Assembly: GCA_964632995.1 (NCBI GenBank)
Contig: CAZWDL010000008.1
Coordinates: 1-64,000 of the forward strand
Length of the DNA: 64,000 bases
Reading direction: 5' to 3'
DNA from: CAZWDL01 sp964632995
GTDB lineage: Bacteria > Bacteroidota > Bacteroidia > Chitinophagales > Saprospiraceae
The position numbers and the translations under genes were made by a program. Below, piece by piece: positions 30,303 to 39,975 of this stretch. Position 1 is the stretch's first letter, and every line of letters begins with the position of its first letter. Below the pieces are notes generated by a model. That model ran no database searches. It saw nothing but the letters and a program-made list of their open reading frames with translations, and was not told the origin of the DNA.

Positions 30303-32435
30303 ATGCAAAGATACACCTCACTGGTCACCATCTGCTTTTTATTACTGTCAAACATTGTACTCCTCGCCCAGGACATGCCCGTCTTCCGCCAATGGCTCGA
30401 CGCGGAGAACCTGCTGATCGCCCGCAACCGGGAACTGATTCGATTTAATGTACCCAGCGGGGAGGAGACGCCCTACACGGCGCCCGCAGACGCCACGGCT
30501 TACCTTCCCGATTCCGTGTCGGCAACCTGGCGCAACAGCGTTTTTACCGGGGAGCGGGACAAAGTGGTGATCGTCGAAAACGGCGATCTCTTCCTGGCCT
30601 CGCAAAGTACAAAATCGTACCGGCGGCTGACCGCCAGCAAAGCGGAAGAGCAAAATCCGGCTTTTTCCCCGGACGGCCGCCACATCGCCTACACCCGCGC
30701 CGGCAACCTGTACGTCATGCACCTGGAAACCGGCATGGAACGGCAGTTGACTGACGACGGCTCAGAGATAATTTACAATGGCTACGCCTCCTGGGTGTAC
30801 TATGAAGAAATCTTGGGCCGCAGCAGCCGCTATAAGGCCTTCTACTGGTCGCCCGACAGTGAAAAGATTGCCTTTCTCCGCTTCGATGATTCACCGGTAC
30901 CTACCTTTCCCATCTACCACCACGAAGCGGAGGATATGAGTCACGGCTACCTGGAAGTCACCCGCTACCCCAAGGCGGGCGATCCGCTGCCGGAGGTGCG
31001 CCTGGCCGTGGCCAATGTGGAAACGGGCGCCAGCACCTGGATGAACACCAACCCCGACCTGATCTACACCGCCTGGGTGTTCTGGACGCCCGATTCCGAT
31101 CAGCTCTTCTTCCAGCAGATGAACCGCGACCAGGATACCCTGCATCTCTATGCCGCCGACCCAGAGACGGGCCGCCGCCGCTTTCTCTACGAGGAAACCC
31201 AGACCACCTGGGTGACCTTCTTCGAAGACCTATACTTCATGGATAACGAAAGCGGCTTCATCCTGCGTTCCAACCGCGATGGCTGGTACAATCTCTACCG
31301 CTACGACCGCGCCGGCAACCTCCTCAATCAGATCACCGATCTCGACTGGCGCGTCACCAAACTGCTCCACGTCGACGAAGGCGAACGCCGTATCCTCTTC
31401 GAAGGCACCGGCGGCGACGGTACGCAGCAACACCTTTTTTCCGTCAACTTTGACGGCGGTGAACTTATCCAACTTACGAAAGGGGAAGGCATGCACCGCG
31501 TCTCCATTTCGCCACAGGGCGATTACTTTTTTGACGATTACAACAACCACATTGTGCCCGGTCTTCGAAGGATCTACAACACCTCCTCAGGTGAAGAACT
31601 ACACGAGCTCGGCCGCCGCGAAACCGATCCCAACGCCGAGAAAGGCATCCGGGTGGAACACTTCACCGTGCCCAGCACCGACGGCTTCGACCTGCCTGCC
31701 TACTGGGTGCTGCCGCCCGACTTTGACGAAAGCCAACAGTATCCTATCGTTTTCTCCATCTACGGCGGCCCCGATGCCGGCACCGTCTACAAACGCTACC
31801 GCGATTATACCGGCAATGAGCAGGTCAACAACGGCGCCATCCTCTTCTCGGTGGATCATCGCGCCTCGGGCAAATTCGGCAAGAAAGGTCTCGACTACAT
31901 GCACCGCAACCTCGGCAAGTGGGAGATGCACGACTACATCGAAACCGTCAAGTGGCTCAAGGAAAAGCCCTTCATCGACAGCACCCGCATCGGTATTCAG
32001 GGCGGCAGCTACGGGGGCTACATGACTGCTATGGCGCTCACCTACGGTGCCGGCTACTTCACCCACGGTGTCTCTCGCGCTCCGGTGACCGACTGGCGCC
32101 TCTACGACAATGTCTATACCGAACGTTACATGGACCGGCCGCAGGACAATCCGGAGGGCTACGAATTTGGCTCCGTGATGACCCATGCCGATCAAATGAC
32201 GGGCGAGTTGCTGCTCCTGCACGGCACCATCGACGACAATGTGCACCTGCAAAATACCATCCAACTGGTGAGCAAACTGCAGGACCTGGGCAAAACCTTT
32301 GACCTGATGCTCTATCCCGGCGGGCGCCACGGCTGGGGTGGGGCCAAGCGGGTGCATTCGGCGAAGATGACGGAGGAGTTCTGGAGGGAGGCGTTCTGGG
32401 ACAGGGAACCGAAGCAAATGCCCGGACAGGATTGA
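30303..32435 (+). CDS. Dipeptidyl-peptidase IV-like S9 peptidase
   Basis: This 710-residue exported serine peptidase releases X-Pro (or similar) dipeptides from peptide N-termini. A signal peptide (1-22, ending VLLAQ) is followed by an eight-bladed propeller domain (EIIYNGYASWVYYEEILGR carries the DPP-IV Glu pair that binds the peptide N-terminus). The alpha/beta-hydrolase domain has Ser569 in GGSYGGYM, Asp644 in TIDDNVH and His676 in GRHGWGG, with the spacing of DPP-IV. It is probably periplasmic and used in peptide nutrition. It stands alone; interspersed repeat sequence starts 5 nt after the stop. Confidence 0.95.
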   Translation: MQRYTSLVTICFLLLSNIVLLAQDMPVFRQWLDAENLLIARNRELIRFNVPSGEETPYTAPADATAYLPDSVSATWRNSVFTGERDKVVIVENGDLFLASQSTKSYRRLTASKAEEQNPAFSPDGRHIAYTRAGNLYVMHLETGMERQLTDDGSEIIYNGYASWVYYEEILGRSSRYKAFYWSPDSEKIAFLRFDDSPVPTFPIYHHEAEDMSHGYLEVTRYPKAGDPLPEVRLAVANVETGASTWMNTNPDLIYTAWVFWTPDSDQLFFQQMNRDQDTLHLYAADPETGRRRFLYEETQTTWVTFFEDLYFMDNESGFILRSNRDGWYNLYRYDRAGNLLNQITDLDWRVTKLLHVDEGERRILFEGTGGDGTQQHLFSVNFDGGELIQLTKGEGMHRVSISPQGDYFFDDYNNHIVPGLRRIYNTSSGEELHELGRRETDPNAEKGIRVEHFTVPSTDGFDLPAYWVLPPDFDESQQYPIVFSIYGGPDAGTVYKRYRDYTGNEQVNNGAILFSVDHRASGKFGKKGLDYMHRNLGKWEMHDYIETVKWLKEKPFIDSTRIGIQGGSYGGYMTAMALTYGAGYFTHGVSRAPVTDWRLYDNVYTERYMDRPQDNPEGYEFGSVMTHADQMTGELLLLHGTIDDNVHLQNTIQLVSKLQDLGKTFDLMLYPGGRHGWGGAKRVHSAKMTEEFWREAFWDREPKQMPGQD

Positions 32436-32440
32436 TCGTC

Positions 32441-32509
32441 TGTCAGGCGGCGCCTTTCTGGGCCTAACGATACCCCAGATCTACAGGAGATTTGACCTCG
32501 GAGAGGTCG
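32441..32509 (+). repeat. 69-bp interspersed repeat, copy 1
   Basis: It starts TGTCAGGCGGCGCCTTTCTG and ends in GACCTCGGAGAGGTCG. It matches 59133-59201 in the same orientation with about three differences. It lies immediately after the DPP-IV stop codon. Confidence 0.85.
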
Positions 32510-32547
32510 AATCTTTGTAGTAGTAATGTTAGAGAGGTGTTAATTCC

Positions 32548-32609
32548 GACCTCGGAGAGGTCGCATGTAAACCCTCCGGGCATTTGAAATATGCGACCTC
32601 TCCGAGGTC
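32548..32609 (+). repeat. 62-bp hairpin element, copy 1
   Basis: Perfect 19-nt arms GACCTCGGAGAGGTCGCAT (32548-32566) and their reverse complement (32591-32609) enclose 24 nt. A copy of the same length lies inverted at 59186-59247. The end GACCTCGGAGAGGTC is itself a small palindrome. Confidence 0.9.
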
Positions 32610-32879
32610 ACTAAGAAATATAGGATCGGGTTAAAAGATGTGGGGAGTCGTCAGGCCTCCCTGGGTGCTTCTTGACTTTTGCAACAGGATTTTTACAGAC
32701 AGGATTGCAATATTGCTGATTAAAAAAATGCTTATTCAGTCTGGAAAACACTTAGATTGCATTTGTTGATATATAACTGGTTATTAGGTTTTTATAAGGA
32801 GGTTTTGACCCGTACTTTGATATTTTATCCTTTTTAGTGGAGGTCACAATGGAAAATGTCCAAGGGCGGCAAAAGAACT

Positions 32880-32898
32880 GTCCCTATTTTTAGGTACA
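32880..32898 (+). promoter_or_regulatory. 19-bp dyad, candidate operator (site 1 of 3)
   Basis: GTCCCTATTTTTAGGTACA lies 24 bp before the ATG of the T9SS protein at 32923. With the preceding T it is an imperfect dyad (TGTCCCTA / TAGGTACA, one mismatch). Near-identical sites lie at 42889 and 48441, each upstream of a gene on the same strand. Confidence 0.6.
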
Positions 32899-32922
32899 TT
32901 ATTCAAATATGTTATTTTTATA

Positions 32923-35900
32923 ATGACTAAAACCCATGCCGTGGCCTCCCTCTCTTCTCAATCCTCGTTATTCCTCAGCTTGCTGTGTATGGCATCCGCC
33001 GGTTTATTTGCCCAGGAGACGATTTGCTATCCCCTCGCGGAAAATTTTAACGCCGGCAGCTCCGGGGTGGTTACCCTGGAGCCGCTTGCCAACAGTAGTG
33101 GACAGACCGGTGATTTTATCAGCACGAGTGTTCCGTCCAACCTATGTCCGGATAACGGCCAAATGCCGGCCTACCGTTTTGAGGACAACGCCGGACTTGG
33201 CTTCGATAATAGCGAGGGCTTTATCGATTGCGCCTATACCGCAGAATTCACTGTGAATTTCGAACAATTGCCGGCCAGCACCTTTTTCGAGACCCCCTGG
33301 ATATGGGTACTGGGCACTACGGCCGCTGATGAAGGACTTTTCATCTGGCGGGATGTGCTCTTCGGAGGATTTTACCTGGAATTCTGGGAGGGAAATAACC
33401 GTCTGAAGTCGGTGGCCATGGAGGATTTCAACACTTCAGACTGGTATCACTTTACGGTTACCCGCGACTGTAACGGTCAAATTGAGGTTTATCTGAACTG
33501 CACTTTCTTCACAGATTTTGACGACAGCAACTACGGAATACTAAGGATGGGGGCCGACCGGGGAAATAAGATGGTCTTCTTTCAGGATGATCCCTCCGTT
33601 CTTGAGGGCGACGCCTCTCCGGGAAAGGTCAGAAACATCAGGATTTCCAATTACGCGATCCCTGCGCAGGAAGTAGCCGAACGTTGTGATTGCCTTTGCG
33701 AAAGCATGTCGAGTACCTGCTCTGTGGAAACTACTTTGGAGCATACGACCTGTTTGCCGGAAGAAGCGGGCACTTTCCGGGATACCTTCCCCGTGGCGTC
33801 CCGATTTTGCGGTTGTGCTTGTGACAGTATTGTGACCACCGTAGTCACGCTGTCGCCGGAGTCCGATTGCACAGGTATCTGCACCGATACCCTGCAGGTG
33901 GATACGATGCTTTGCGCCGGCGACTTTTTTCTGTCTGGACCGGTAGAGCGGGATACGGTGCTGTTCGCCCCGGGACCCTCGGGCGGTGATTGCGATACGA
34001 TCTGGCGCTACAGCATCCGGGCGCTTTCCGTCGAACCCGCGTCGATAGAGGCGAATATTTGTGGTGGGGAACGTTATGTGTTTGGGGATACTACATTGAC
34101 CACATCCGGGACTTACACAAGAACATTCTCATCGGCCGCCGGCTGTGACAGCACGGTCACCCTGCAGTTACGCGTGCCGGAAATGCCGGTGGATACTCAG
34201 CGGCAGCAAATATGTGCCGGAGCGTCTTTTCTCGGCACGACCATCCTCCGGGATACTTTAATATGCCGGACGCGGACGGCCGTTTCGGGCTGTGATTCCA
34301 CCGTCTGCTATCAATTGGAAGCGATTCCCGTGGCGCGAACGGAGATCGAAGCCGGCATTTGTCCGGGGGAGAACTTTGCCATCGGCGATACCTCTTTTTC
34401 CAGTCAGGGGACCTACACCCTGCGCTTTGCGACCGCAGAGGGTTGTGACAGCCTGGTCACCTTGCGTTTGCAGGAACTTGGCGGGGAGCTGTCTGCAAAA
34501 GATACCAGCCTCTGCGCCGGAACATTTTTCCGGGGAGTGCCGATCCTACGGGATACCAGCTTTTTAGAAATCCGGGAAAACGAGTCCGGCTGCCGGGATT
34601 CTGTGCTTTATCGCGTGCAGGTCCGACCCATTATCCGGGATACGGTGCAGGCGGTGATCTGCCCGGGCGAAACATACATCTTCGGCGATACCACGCTTGC
34701 ACAAACCGGTAGCTACACGAAAAGCTTCACCGCCGCTAACGGCTGTGACAGCCTGGTGACACTCGAGCTCCGGCTTCGGGAAACGCCCGGCGTGCAAATT
34801 ACAGGCGATGCTATCCTCTGCGCCGGCGAACCGGGACGATTGGATGCCGGCGCCGGCTTTACGAATTACGACTGGAACGACGGCATGGCTACCGGCCGCC
34901 TCCTGGAGATCGACGACAGCGGCGTCTACGCCGTAACCGTTGTTGACGGCAACGGCTGCCGCGACAGTGCGCGCGTCGAAGTGACGGTTTCGCCGGAAAT
35001 ACTGATCGATTTCAACATCAACCAGCTGGAGTCCTGCCCCGGCGCCCGCGACGGCGCCGTCTCCGTGCTGATCTCCGGGGGAACACCGCCTTTCACCGAT
35101 TTCGAATGGTCCGGCGGCCTGCAGGGCAATCCTGCCTTCGAGGTGACGGCGGGCCGGTATGACCTCACCGTTACCGATTCGCTGGGCTGTTCGGCCACCG
35201 CGGCGCTCGACTTTCCGGCGCCGGAAACATTCGACCTCGAAATCATTGCCGGCAACCCGGTCTGCCCCGGAGCGGCCGACGGATCGTTGCGGATAGCGGT
35301 TCAGGGCGACACCGGACCTTATCTCTACGCGCTGGACGGCGGCTCTTTTCAGAGCGATTCGGTCTTTAACAATCTGGACGACGGGGCCTATGAGGTGCGG
35401 GTACAGGATATTAACGGCTGCATCGAAACCCGGACCGTTGCGCTCGATGCGCCGGAACCCTTCGATCTTTCTGTGACGCCCGCCGAAACCCGGATCGCGG
35501 CCGGCGAAAGCGTACAACTGACCACGACGACCTCCCTCGACTCACCGGCCTCCATCCGGTGGACACCCGCCGCTTCGCTCGATTGCGACAGCTGCCGGGT
35601 GGTGACCGCCGCTCCTGTAGAAACCACAGCATATAGCGTGAGGATTATGGATGAGAACGGATGCGCGCTATCGGCGGAAGCCCTGGTCGAGGTGATGCCC
35701 GCTGATACCCTCGGCTCCCATTCTCTATTTGTTCCGAATGCTTTTTCACCCAACGGGGATGGGGTCAACGACCGGCTGGAGGTATTCACCGGTAAGGAAA
35801 TCGTCGAGGTCCGCGCCTTCCGGATATTCAGCCGCTGGGGCAGTCTCGTGCACGAGCGAAGCGCCTTTTTGCCAGGTGATTCCCGGGCGGCCTGGGATGG

Positions 35901-36012
35901 AACCGTAAGCGGCCGGGCGGCGGATGCAAGCACCTATATATGGACTTGCAAAGTGGTATATAAAAACACGGAAACCCGACAAGAATCCGGATCGGTTTTG
36001 CTGATCCGCTGA
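32923..36012 (+). CDS. T9SS type-B sorted surface protein with LamG-like domain
   Basis: This 1029-residue secreted protein has a signal peptide to about residue 30 (LFAQ) and a LamG/concanavalin-like N-terminal domain (about 40-240). Cys-rich repeats of about 75-80 residues follow, with recurring ICxGExxxFGDT and GCDSxVTLxL units (about 330-620), then beta-sandwich repeats of SprB/Ig-like type (CPGARDGAVSVLISGGTPPF). The type-B T9SS sorting tail is FVPNAFSPNGDGVNDRLEVF (from about 938) to LLIR. It is presumably an adhesin or cell-surface protein moved by T9SS. A 19-bp dyad lies just upstream. The TPR-CHAT protease gene follows 55 bp later. Confidence 0.92.
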   Translation: MTKTHAVASLSSQSSLFLSLLCMASAGLFAQETICYPLAENFNAGSSGVVTLEPLANSSGQTGDFISTSVPSNLCPDNGQMPAYRFEDNAGLGFDNSEGFIDCAYTAEFTVNFEQLPASTFFETPWIWVLGTTAADEGLFIWRDVLFGGFYLEFWEGNNRLKSVAMEDFNTSDWYHFTVTRDCNGQIEVYLNCTFFTDFDDSNYGILRMGADRGNKMVFFQDDPSVLEGDASPGKVRNIRISNYAIPAQEVAERCDCLCESMSSTCSVETTLEHTTCLPEEAGTFRDTFPVASRFCGCACDSIVTTVVTLSPESDCTGICTDTLQVDTMLCAGDFFLSGPVERDTVLFAPGPSGGDCDTIWRYSIRALSVEPASIEANICGGERYVFGDTTLTTSGTYTRTFSSAAGCDSTVTLQLRVPEMPVDTQRQQICAGASFLGTTILRDTLICRTRTAVSGCDSTVCYQLEAIPVARTEIEAGICPGENFAIGDTSFSSQGTYTLRFATAEGCDSLVTLRLQELGGELSAKDTSLCAGTFFRGVPILRDTSFLEIRENESGCRDSVLYRVQVRPIIRDTVQAVICPGETYIFGDTTLAQTGSYTKSFTAANGCDSLVTLELRLRETPGVQITGDAILCAGEPGRLDAGAGFTNYDWNDGMATGRLLEIDDSGVYAVTVVDGNGCRDSARVEVTVSPEILIDFNINQLESCPGARDGAVSVLISGGTPPFTDFEWSGGLQGNPAFEVTAGRYDLTVTDSLGCSATAALDFPAPETFDLEIIAGNPVCPGAADGSLRIAVQGDTGPYLYALDGGSFQSDSVFNNLDDGAYEVRVQDINGCIETRTVALDAPEPFDLSVTPAETRIAAGESVQLTTTTSLDSPASIRWTPAASLDCDSCRVVTAAPVETTAYSVRIMDENGCALSAEALVEVMPADTLGSHSLFVPNAFSPNGDGVNDRLEVFTGKEIVEVRAFRIFSRWGSLVHERSAFLPGDSRAAWDGTVSGRAADASTYIWTCKVVYKNTETRQESGSVLLIR

Positions 36013-36067
36013 TCGTGGTGAAGAAAAGCAGAAAATAATTTCATTCATCTTTTGAAAACCTGTCCCA

Positions 36068-38746
36068 ATGATGGTCAAACGCTTTTTCCCGGTCTTGCTT
36101 TACTTTTTATGGTCCATTTCCCTTATCAGTCAGCCCATGAGTCTGGAGAAGGCGGAACAGTGTGTTCAGTCCGCTAAGAAGATATACGCCCAGAGCGGTG
36201 GGAACGCCAGGTTGGATTCCGCTCAAAGCCGCTGTCTGCAAAAAGCGGTCCGGCTGTTCTTAGATTCGGGAGAAGAATACGTCTCGTATGCCGGGGTGGG
36301 AATTTTCCTGCAGGCGAACCAATTTTTTCTTCAGCAGGCGCCCGATCAGACCGATTCGCTTTTGCAGAAAGGGATTCATCTGGTCGGGCAATATAATTCG
36401 CCTTCCACCGACTCTTTGCTGGCCATGTTTTACAATTATGCCAATATTCTTTACAGTGAATACTACTACGACTTTGACCGCGCGATGAGCGCTAACCGGC
36501 TGGCGATCGACTATCACCGGCGCATCGACGAAAAGCATGGCCTGGCTGCGGCTTATCTGAACGGCGCCGGCGCTTACGCGAGGTTCGGCTACTGCGAGCA
36601 GGCCGCAGATTATCTTAAAAAAGGAAAGGCGCTGCTCCCCGAAGTGTCTCCGCTGCCTCGCTTTGAGCTGTTCAATTTTTCCAGGTATTTATCCGGGGTG
36701 GTAGATTATTGCCGGGCGTCGAAGGAAATTCAGAAGGGAAACTTGTCCGCGGCGAGCGCTCATCTGGATTCGGTCCGGGCTACTTTTTGGAACCTGGCGC
36801 CCTTGCTGCGCTTCACCCAGCAGAACGACAAGCTGAACCGGGTGCTTTTTACCCTTGGGAGTACTTATCTGCTTTCCTTTCCGCCCGATCAAAGCACCCT
36901 GGATTCCGCGGCGTTTTACCTGGAGCAGGCCTTTGAGCTGGGCATGGATGAAGCAGGGGAATCCCGTCCGACCATCCGGTTTTTAAAGGAATCCCAGGCG
37001 GCTTACCAGATGCCCCCCGACAGTGCGCTGCGTTTTCTAAATGAATTGAGTGATTCAATCGGTTTGTATCGCGAAGGTCGAAGAACGAAGTTGGAGCGTG
37101 ATCCCAGCTCTTTTCCATCCAAATATCGCGCGCTGGAAATTACGGCGCTCAAAGCGAGTATGCTTCTTTATTTATACGAGAAAAAAGAAGCCTACCTGCC
37201 TTTTCTGGAACGCGGATTGAAGGACCTGGAGTTGCTGGCGGAATTACTGAACCGTCTTCGTTATCAGTACGGTACGGGGAAATCGCAGGAAATCGCCGGC
37301 GAATGGTTTTCCTACTTTTTTGCCCTGGGCTCCAATATGGCGGAGCGCTTATACCGGCTGACCGGTGAGGAGGAATACCTGGAACGCGGTCTGGCGCTGA
37401 GTGAACTGAACAAGAGCTACGTCTTGCGCCAATCGGTATTCCGGAAGCTTTCCCAACACACTTTTGAAGGGGAGAAGAAAGCTATTAACGACCGGATTGT
37501 GGAGTTGCAGGCCGCTGTACAACAGCGACAGCTAGATTATCGGGCAGCTTCCCTATCAGAAAAGGAGGAAGCCGGCCGCGCTTTGCTCGACGCCAAGATT
37601 CGGCTGTGGGATTATCTGGAAGCACTGAAAAGCGGTACGCCCGAAGAGCAGGCCGTTTACAAGCAACGCTATAATAACGAATCGCCCACTCTTGATGAGA
37701 TTCAAAACTGGCTGCCGCCAAACACAGCCATTATCGACTACAGTGTGGGTTACGGCATAACGACGGCTTACATCCTGACCCGGACTGAGGTAAAAGTCGA
37801 TACGCTTGGAGCTTTCCGCGACTGGAAAAAGCATGTGGATGATTTCGAATTCGGGGTGCGGGAAGATCCCTTCGACTTTCCGCGGCGCGCTTATACCCTC
37901 TATGATGCCATTGCAAAAAAGGTGATCGATCAGCTGCCGGACCACGTCGAACGCCTGATTATCATTCCGGAAAACCAACTGTGGCGCGTCAGTTTCGGTG
38001 CTTTGAATACTTCCGCTGAGGGAGAAAAATCCCTGGTCGAGGATTACGACATTGATTACTGTTCTTCGCTTACCTTATTGTTGTATGGCGGTAAGCAAGG
38101 TGATCAGGAGCCAGGGAATCAACTGGGAATTTTTCTGGCGCCCGATAGCGGAGCGGCGACTTCCGGAGCAAGCCTTTGCCTCGGCAATTTCCCACCTCTG
38201 GAGGCCATGCCGGCTACGGCGAGGCGGATAGCAGATTCCCAGGAGAATGCGGTGCTGATTCCCGGAGCTACCAAGCAGCGGTTTCTGGAAGAGGCCGGTC
38301 AGTACGGCGCCCTGACCCTGGTTTTGCACGGCTGCGCAGACGCCTCCATCCCTAATCCGCTGGACTACGCCCTGATCTTCAACAGCGATTCCGGGGAGGC
38401 CCCGGACCGCTTGCTGTCGGCCTGGGAGATTCATCAGATGGATCTGACGCGAACGCGTTGGGCCTTCCTCGGCGCCTGCAATGTAGCCTGGGGGCAGTTA
38501 CGCCTGGGGGAGGGCCTGGCCAGTCTGGCCAATGCCTTCGCGGCGGCCGGCTGCCCGGCATTGATCGTATCCCGCTATCCGGTTTTTGACTCGCCTACTG
38601 CTCAGTTGATGGCCTACTTTTTTGAGGAGGCCAATTCGGGGGCCACAGCATCCGCCGCCTTAAATAGGGCGCAGCGTCGGATGATCGAAGAAGACTTCCT
38701 TCCTTCTCAGTGGGCGAATATGATGCTGGTGGGAAGGGGAAACTGA
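36068..38746 (+). CDS. Exported TPR-CHAT protease
   Basis: This 892-residue protein has an apparent signal peptide (1-22, VLLYFLWSISLISQ), long helical TPR-like repeats (about 30-560) and a C-terminal CHAT (caspase-like) domain with catalytic His754 (LVLHGCAD) and Cys804 (LGACNVAWG). CHAT domains are cysteine proteases that often act after TPR-mediated recognition. It follows a T9SS surface protein by 55 bp (likely co-transcribed) and converges on a sigma factor/anti-sigma-like pair. Export would place the protease on the same side as the large C-terminal domain of the anti-sigma-like protein. Cleavage of that protein is an attractive inference, not shown. Confidence 0.88.
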   Translation: MMVKRFFPVLLYFLWSISLISQPMSLEKAEQCVQSAKKIYAQSGGNARLDSAQSRCLQKAVRLFLDSGEEYVSYAGVGIFLQANQFFLQQAPDQTDSLLQKGIHLVGQYNSPSTDSLLAMFYNYANILYSEYYYDFDRAMSANRLAIDYHRRIDEKHGLAAAYLNGAGAYARFGYCEQAADYLKKGKALLPEVSPLPRFELFNFSRYLSGVVDYCRASKEIQKGNLSAASAHLDSVRATFWNLAPLLRFTQQNDKLNRVLFTLGSTYLLSFPPDQSTLDSAAFYLEQAFELGMDEAGESRPTIRFLKESQAAYQMPPDSALRFLNELSDSIGLYREGRRTKLERDPSSFPSKYRALEITALKASMLLYLYEKKEAYLPFLERGLKDLELLAELLNRLRYQYGTGKSQEIAGEWFSYFFALGSNMAERLYRLTGEEEYLERGLALSELNKSYVLRQSVFRKLSQHTFEGEKKAINDRIVELQAAVQQRQLDYRAASLSEKEEAGRALLDAKIRLWDYLEALKSGTPEEQAVYKQRYNNESPTLDEIQNWLPPNTAIIDYSVGYGITTAYILTRTEVKVDTLGAFRDWKKHVDDFEFGVREDPFDFPRRAYTLYDAIAKKVIDQLPDHVERLIIIPENQLWRVSFGALNTSAEGEKSLVEDYDIDYCSSLTLLLYGGKQGDQEPGNQLGIFLAPDSGAATSGASLCLGNFPPLEAMPATARRIADSQENAVLIPGATKQRFLEEAGQYGALTLVLHGCADASIPNPLDYALIFNSDSGEAPDRLLSAWEIHQMDLTRTRWAFLGACNVAWGQLRLGEGLASLANAFAAAGCPALIVSRYPVFDSPTAQLMAYFFEEANSGATASAALNRAQRRMIEEDFLPSQWANMMLVGRGN

Positions 38747-38854
38747 AGGGAAGTGGGAAGTGGGAAGTCGGAATTCGGAAGTCGGAAGTGGGAAGAGCCC
38801 TTTCCATTGAATGGACAGTAGCAAGAGACTGGAAGCATAATAAGACTTCCGGCG
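38747..38854. repeat. Short tandem GGAAGT-type tract between convergent genes
   Basis: GGGAAGTGGGAAGTCGGAAT-like units repeat from about 38749 to 38797. This low-complexity tract sits between the convergent CHAT and anti-sigma-like genes. Confidence 0.6.
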
Positions 38855-39964
38855 TTACAACTGGTCGATCAACTCCGGGTTTTCCTGCAGCAGCGCGCGG
38901 GCTTTTTCCCGGTGTTCCGGCGTATTGCTCAGCAGGTAGGCGCGGAGGAGATCAACCCGGATATTTTCCACGGCCCCCGGCATTTTTCGGCGGTAGCGCT
39001 GCATATTCGGCAGGATAGTTTCCAGTATTTGGACGGCGTCGGCGGCGCGGACCGGCGGTGTGTACAGATAGAGCACACCGAGGTAGTAGGCCCTCGGCGG
39101 TGCATCGGTGTAGTTTTGGTCGTTTTCCCGGAAGAAGTCTTCCAGGACCTGACGGGCTTCGTCGTAATCTCCATTTACGATCAGCGGTTGCCAGTCCGGG
39201 CCGGCTATTTTCAGGTCCTGTTCGTCCCGCCGGCGAATCTGGTCCATGTAGCCGGCCTGCGGGATGGGACCCAGTTGGCGGCGGAGCGAATCGAGGTTGA
39301 GCTCCGGTTCGGCGGGGGATTGCTCCGGCGCGGAAGGGGGCGTCTCAAAGCTTTGTTCCGGTTCGGCGAGGATGTCTTCCGGTTCTTCCGGGGAGAAGAG
39401 ACCGGAGGGCGAATCCGGGGACGGGGAACCGCTTTCCTCCGCCGTATCCGTTTCTTCAAGGACTTCCCCCGGTGGAATGGGGGCGGTGACCGGATCGGCC
39501 GGGGTTAATTCCTCTTCCTGTAAGGGTGGGACATTTCTATTGCCCGGTATTAAGAAATAGAGGGCTCCGGCCACCACTACTCCGAGGAACAGAAGGAGTA
39601 ACCAGTTATTCCCGTTGCCTTTACCGCTTTTTCCCGACCGGTTATCCAGGTTAAGCATTTCTTCAAGTTGAGCGCTCTCCCTGCCGTGGCGGTCGAGTTC
39701 CAGCAGGCGTCTGGTTTTGCGAAAGCGTTCTACTGCTTCCCGAAGCGCCTCGTCTTCTTCCAGCCGCGCTTCAAATTCCTCTTTTTCCTTGCCCGAAAGC
39801 TTCCCGTTGACGTAGTCTTCTACCAGGAATTCCCGTCTGACCTCTTCGACAAAGGCCTGCAGTTCCGGATTGCCCTGCATTTGTTCTTCCAGCCAGGCGC
39901 GTTCTTCGTCGCTGATGCTTCCTTCGGCGTATTCGCCGATAATACGATCCAGGTCTTTTTCCAC
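38855..39964 (-). CDS. Membrane-anchored anti-sigma-like protein with large C-terminal domain
   Basis: Residues 1-115 of 369 are charged helices (EYAEGSISDEERAWLEEQMQ resembles the Glu-rich head of bacteroidotal anti-sigma proteins). A single membrane helix follows (121-140, WLLLLFLGVVVAGALYFLIP), then a Pro/Glu-rich linker (145-235) and a helical TPR-like C-terminal part (about 255-369). By the positive-inside pattern the N-terminus is cytoplasmic. The gene follows the sigma factor start-to-stop by 11 bp on the same strand, so they form an operon. I infer sigma sequestration from this layout; no zinc-binding HxxxCxxC is present. Confidence 0.75.
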   Translation of the reverse strand: MEKDLDRIIGEYAEGSISDEERAWLEEQMQGNPELQAFVEEVRREFLVEDYVNGKLSGKEKEEFEARLEEDEALREAVERFRKTRRLLELDRHGRESAQLEEMLNLDNRSGKSGKGNGNNWLLLLFLGVVVAGALYFLIPGNRNVPPLQEEELTPADPVTAPIPPGEVLEETDTAEESGSPSPDSPSGLFSPEEPEDILAEPEQSFETPPSAPEQSPAEPELNLDSLRRQLGPIPQAGYMDQIRRRDEQDLKIAGPDWQPLIVNGDYDEARQVLEDFFRENDQNYTDAPPRAYYLGVLYLYTPPVRAADAVQILETILPNMQRYRRKMPGAVENIRVDLLRAYLLSNTPEHREKARALLQENPELIDQL

Positions 39965-39975
39965 GGCGGAATGAT

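Larger units (their letters stand above)
32436..32879. other. Repeat-rich intergenic region
   Basis: No gene is supported. It holds a 69-bp repeat (32441-32509), a 62-bp hairpin element (32548-32609), and a fragment AAGATGTGGGGAGTCGTCAG (32635-32654) related to the inverted unit at 59633. An AT-rich stretch with no visible features leads to the dyad at 32880. Confidence 0.6.

Noticed and set aside
32441..32609. CRISPR array
   Set aside because: The repeats are two different palindromic units, not regularly spaced direct repeats with spacers, and no cas genes are present.
34564..35517. 317-codon open frame on the minus strand
   Set aside because: Antisense of the T9SS surface protein; no signal or domain of its own.
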